Assembly (NCBI RefSeq): GCF_000341085.1
Contig: NZ_ANBA01000016.1
Coordinates: forward strand, 83,363 to 147,362
Length of the DNA: 64,000 nucleotides
Direction of reading: 5' to 3'
Source of the DNA: Nocardiopsis ganjiahuensis DSM 45031
GTDB taxonomy: Bacteria; Actinomycetota; Actinomycetes; Streptosporangiales; Streptosporangiaceae
The notes under the pieces were generated by a model, which worked only from the letters and a program-made list of their open reading frames with translations, searched no databases and was not told the DNA's origin. Numbering within the stretch: position 1 is the first letter of the stretch; every line of letters begins with the position of its first letter. Below are positions 61,872 through 64,000 of this stretch, one piece after another. A program made the translations under genes and the position numbers.

Positions 61872-61889
61872 TTCAAATATATCCTTGAA
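61872..61889. promoter_or_regulatory. Inverted repeat at the promoter of the NmrA-like gene
   Basis: TTCAA (61872-61876) and TTGAA (61885-61889) flank ATATATCC; on the minus strand TATATT (61881-61876) is a good -10 box, overlapped by the repeat. The AT-rich setting is unusual for this window. The neighbouring degraded MarR gene might once have encoded the regulator. Confidence 0.45.
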
Positions 61890-61966
61890 CCATATGTAGG
61901 GGCTTTTTCCATAAACAAAGGAGAATTCTCGGGAAAACCCTCAACAGGGCCACCGGGACCCGGCGG

Positions 61967-62260
61967 TCAGGCCCGCCCGTCCAGGTGAGCGCGCGGGGCC
62001 CCGGCGACCTCTCCGGCGGCGGAGACCTGTTCCGGAGTGAGGGCGTCCACGAAGAGTTCACGGATGGCAGTCAGGTGCGGGGCCGTGGCGTCGTGGAAGG
62101 CCTTCGATCCCCGCTCCCCCGGCGCCTCGCTGAGCGCCGGCAGCACCTTGTAGTCACCCGGTGGGAGAGCCGAATCGCCCTGGAGCCGCGCGGCCACCCC
62201 CGAGTTCAGGACCGCCGAGCGGTTCGGCACGGTCGTGCACCCATCGAACCCCTGCGTCAA
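61967..62260 (-). pseudogene. MarR-family regulator remnant with internal deletion
   Basis: The 97-codon frame joins two MarR pieces: LQGDSALPPGDYKVLPALSEAPG, matching the start of the DNA-binding domain (usual DSGLSxADYxVLVALSEAPG), then at once KAFHDATAPHLTAIRELFVDALTPEQVSAAGEV, the C-terminal dimerisation helix. The roughly 60 residues in between, with the recognition helix and wing, are missing, and the N-terminal helix is replaced by unrelated sequence. It cannot bind DNA in the normal way, so I call it a remnant. It is divergent from the XRE-cupin gene and upstream of the NmrA-like gene, a frequent MarR target. Confidence 0.6.
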
Positions 62261-62289
62261 TAATGCCTGTTCCGTGCACTATGGTGCAC
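62235..62289. promoter_or_regulatory. Triple GTGCAC motif before the XRE-cupin gene
   Basis: GTGCAC, itself a palindrome, occurs at 62235-62240, 62274-62279 and 62284-62289; GTGCACCCAT is repeated at the first and third. The last two flank a -10-like TATGGT (62280-62285) that sits 6 bases before the ATG, so bound regulator would block transcription of this probably leaderless operon. Confidence 0.5.
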
Positions 62290-62291
62290 CC

Positions 62292-62891
62292 ATGGATGCA
62301 AGTGCGGAAAAGCTGGCCCGGGCGATCGGCGCCCGAGTGAAGCACGAGCGGCGTGCCCGTGAGTGGACCCTCGATCAGCTCGCGACCCACGCAGGGGTGA
62401 GTCGGCGCATGATCGTCAGCGTCGAACAGGGGTCGGTGAACCCGAGCGTGGGCACTCTGCTGCGCCTCAGCGACGCACTCGGTGTCGGGCTTCCGGCCCT
62501 GGTCGAGCCCCCGGAGCCGCGGTCGGCGAAACTGACCCGGCGCGGCGAGGGCGCCGTGCTGTGGACCGGCGGGTCGGGCGGCCTCGGTGTTCTGGTGGCC
62601 GGCACGGAGCCGCCCGACGTGGTCGAGCTCTGGGACTGGACCCTCGCCCCGGGCGAGCGGTACTCCAGCGAAGCCCATGCCGGCGGCACCCGGGGGCTGC
62701 TCCACGTCCTCGAGGGCGCGATCACGGTCGAGCTCGGCGACGAGTCCTACGAACTCGGCACCGGCGACGCGTTGACCTTCTTCGGGGACACACCCCATTC
62801 CTATGCGAACGGACACGGCGAACCCGCCCGGTTCTCACTCACGGTCCACGAACCCGGGGTGGGAACGGCGCACGGAACGGAGCACCGCTGA
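62292..62891 (+). CDS. XRE-family regulator with cupin domain
   Basis: A 199-residue regulator: N-terminal helix-turn-helix (residues 8-62, with WTLDQLATHAGVSRRMIVSVEQGSVNPSVGTLLRLSDAL) and a C-terminal cupin barrel (about 110-185, with LLHVLEGAITVELGDESYELGTGDALTFFGDTPHSY) that senses a small ligand. The stop codon is directly followed by the ATG of the EamA transporter, so the two form an operon; XRE-cupin/EamA pairs often control amino acid or metabolite export. TATGGT with a 6-base gap precedes the ATG (leaderless type), within a set of GTGCAC repeats. Confidence 0.92.
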   Translation: MDASAEKLARAIGARVKHERRAREWTLDQLATHAGVSRRMIVSVEQGSVNPSVGTLLRLSDALGVGLPALVEPPEPRSAKLTRRGEGAVLWTGGSGGLGVLVAGTEPPDVVELWDWTLAPGERYSSEAHAGGTRGLLHVLEGAITVELGDESYELGTGDALTFFGDTPHSYANGHGEPARFSLTVHEPGVGTAHGTEHR

Positions 62892-63857
62892 ATGTCTCTC
62901 TCCACAACCGTGTCGCGCCGCGCCGTGAGGGCCCCCCGGGTACCGGCGTGGTCGATGGCGGTCACGGCGATGCTCGCCATCCAGCTCTCGAACGCGCTCT
63001 CGCTGAGCGTGGTCGAGCAGGTCGGCCCGGCCGGCACGGCCTGGCTGAGAATGTGCTTCGGCGCGGTCCTCCTCTGGCTGATCGCGCGCCCCTCGATCCG
63101 TTCGATCCGCCCGAAGGACCTCCCCGCCCTGCTCGCGCTCGGCACGGTCACCGGGTTCATGACGACGTTCTTCCTCGCCGCGGTCGAACGCATTCCGCTG
63201 GGCACCGCTGTCGCGATCGAGTTCCTCGGCCCGCTCACGGTGGCGGCTCTGGCGAGCAGGCACCGAAGGGCGCTGGCCTGGCCCCTGCTCGCCCTCGCCG
63301 GAGTGGTGCTGCTGACGGAACCCTGGCGCGGGGACATCGACGCGGCAGGGGTCGGGTTCGCCCTGATCGCGGGAACGTGTTGGGGACTGTACAACGTGCT
63401 CACGCAGCGCGTGGGCGACCGGTTCTCGGGGATCAGCGGCCTGTCACTGACGATTCCGATCGCCGCGCTGGCCACGCTGCCGTTCGGGCTGCCGCAGGTG
63501 GCCGGCGGCGACTTCACCTGGTGGGTGCTGTTGGCCGCTGCCGGGATCGCGCTGATCACCCCGGTGGTGGCGTTCGGGCTCGAGATGCTCGCCCTCCGCC
63601 GGATGACCCACACCGCTTTCGGGACCCTGCTCTCCATCGAGCCGGCCTTCGGCGTCCTCATCGGCCTGCTGGTGCTCGGTCAGATGCCCGCCCTCGTGCA
63701 GCTGATCGGCATCGCCCTCGTGGTCGTCGCCGGCGCTGCCGCACAGCGCGGCGGCACCCGCACCCTCGATCCCGTGCCGGAAGAGGCACCCCGGCCGCCC
63801 ACCGGTCCAACCGAGAGCCGCCCATCCACCTCAACCACAGACGAGCCGCCCCGGTGA
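62892..63857 (+). CDS. EamA-family (DMT) exporter, RhtA-like
   Basis: A 321-residue membrane protein with ten predicted segments forming two EamA halves (about 20-140 and 150-285). The sequence GTAVAIEFLGPLTVAAL and LSIEPAFGVLIGLLVLGQ are characteristic of the RhtA/RarD-like branch exporting threonine, homoserine or other amino acids. It is translationally coupled to the XRE-cupin regulator (TGA-ATG without gap). The last 35 residues are polar, and their DNA (about 63790-63825) is similar to a stretch beside the first tRNA-trailer repeat (48207-48240), so the 3' end seems to have been extended into repeat-like sequence. Confidence 0.9.
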   Translation: MSLSTTVSRRAVRAPRVPAWSMAVTAMLAIQLSNALSLSVVEQVGPAGTAWLRMCFGAVLLWLIARPSIRSIRPKDLPALLALGTVTGFMTTFFLAAVERIPLGTAVAIEFLGPLTVAALASRHRRALAWPLLALAGVVLLTEPWRGDIDAAGVGFALIAGTCWGLYNVLTQRVGDRFSGISGLSLTIPIAALATLPFGLPQVAGGDFTWWVLLAAAGIALITPVVAFGLEMLALRRMTHTAFGTLLSIEPAFGVLIGLLVLGQMPALVQLIGIALVVVAGAAAQRGGTRTLDPVPEEAPRPPTGPTESRPSTSTTDEPPR

Positions 63858-63878
63858 GCGCGCCCACGCGCGAACAGA

Positions 63879-64000
63879 GGCGGCGAGGTGCGCGAGCGCC
63901 AGCGAGCGCACACCGGGGGTCTGGGGGTCGCCCCCCAGAGGGCACAACGAAGACGACCCTGCGAGGAGGCCGAAGGCCCCCGAGCAGGGTCGTCTCAGAG
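63879..64000. repeat. tRNA-trailer repeat, copy 2 (runs to the window edge)
   Basis: Same order and orientation as copy 1. Outer hairpin: AGACGACCCTGC (63951-63962) with GCAGGGTCGTCT (63984-63995), 12 bp perfect; second: TCTGGGGG with CCCCCAGA (63920-63939). The stems differ in sequence from copy 1 but stay paired. By analogy a minus-strand tRNA should begin about 8 bases past the last stem base, i.e. just beyond base 64000. Confidence 0.75.

Overview
The window is very GC-rich with G/C-ending codons, uses GTG and TTG starts freely, and carries actinobacterial hallmarks: LexA with a TCGAAC-N4-GTTyGA SOS box, nrdR plus a B12-dependent ribonucleotide reductase, CGNR regulators, a 10-methyl fatty acid gene pair and many leaderless-type promoters. 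It looks like a chromosomal segment of a filamentous actinomycete; Nocardiopsis or a close relative is the best guess, by inference only. There is no prophage and no CRISPR array; the one clear mobile element is an IscB element.

Layout. 1-5.6 kb: 5'-part of a PAS-PAS-GAF signalling protein, a small predicted dimerisation-domain protein, a conserved hypothetical, a tyrosine phosphatase and a sugar nucleotidyltransferase. 5.6-12.8 kb: membrane-anchored tandem AAA+ ATPase, RNase HII, an MFS exporter divergent from a CGNR zinc-finger regulator, small membrane proteins. 12.9-17.9 kb: two adjacent SPFH/band-7 membrane proteins, a CBS-pair protein and small hypotheticals. 17.9-23.9 kb: the nrdR-nrdJ operon (nrdJ interrupted by a LAGLIDADG-type intein exactly before a catalytic cysteine) facing lexA. 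24-31 kb: a lipoprotein hydrolase, two extracytoplasmic hypotheticals, leuS and an acyl-CoA ligase.

31-34.8 kb: a sugar ABC importer (binding protein, MalF-type, MalG-type) whose last gene is separated from the others by a small gene on the opposite strand. 34.8-38.4 kb: a three-gene set for 10-methyl-branched fatty acids (FAD oxidoreductase, SAM methyltransferase, small unknown). 38.6-45 kb: a glutamate-racemase-family protein, a TPR-like protein with a Pro/Gln repeat tail, two small hypotheticals and a DinG-type Fe-S helicase. 45-48.1 kb: an ArsR/AHSA1 cassette, glutaminase fused to STAS, a hydrolase. 48.2-55.2 kb: tRNA-Ala(GGC) with a two-hairpin trailer, then an ECF transporter operon (tandem HAD phosphatase, S, A-A', T) divergent from a LacI regulator with a 24-bp perfect palindrome between them.

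55.4-64 kb: secreted EEP nuclease/phosphatase, then a second SRPBCC/ArsR cassette into which an IscB element has inserted. IscB is an OMEGA RNA-guided HNH/RuvC nuclease; all its catalytic residues are present, both element-end hairpins are visible, and a candidate omegaRNA region precedes it. The insertion lies between the SRPBCC gene and the ArsR gene and leaves the ArsR start codon without a Shine-Dalgarno. The window ends with a DUF998 protein, an NmrA-like reductase, a degraded MarR gene, an XRE-cupin regulator coupled to an EamA exporter, and a second copy of the tRNA-trailer repeat running off the right edge.
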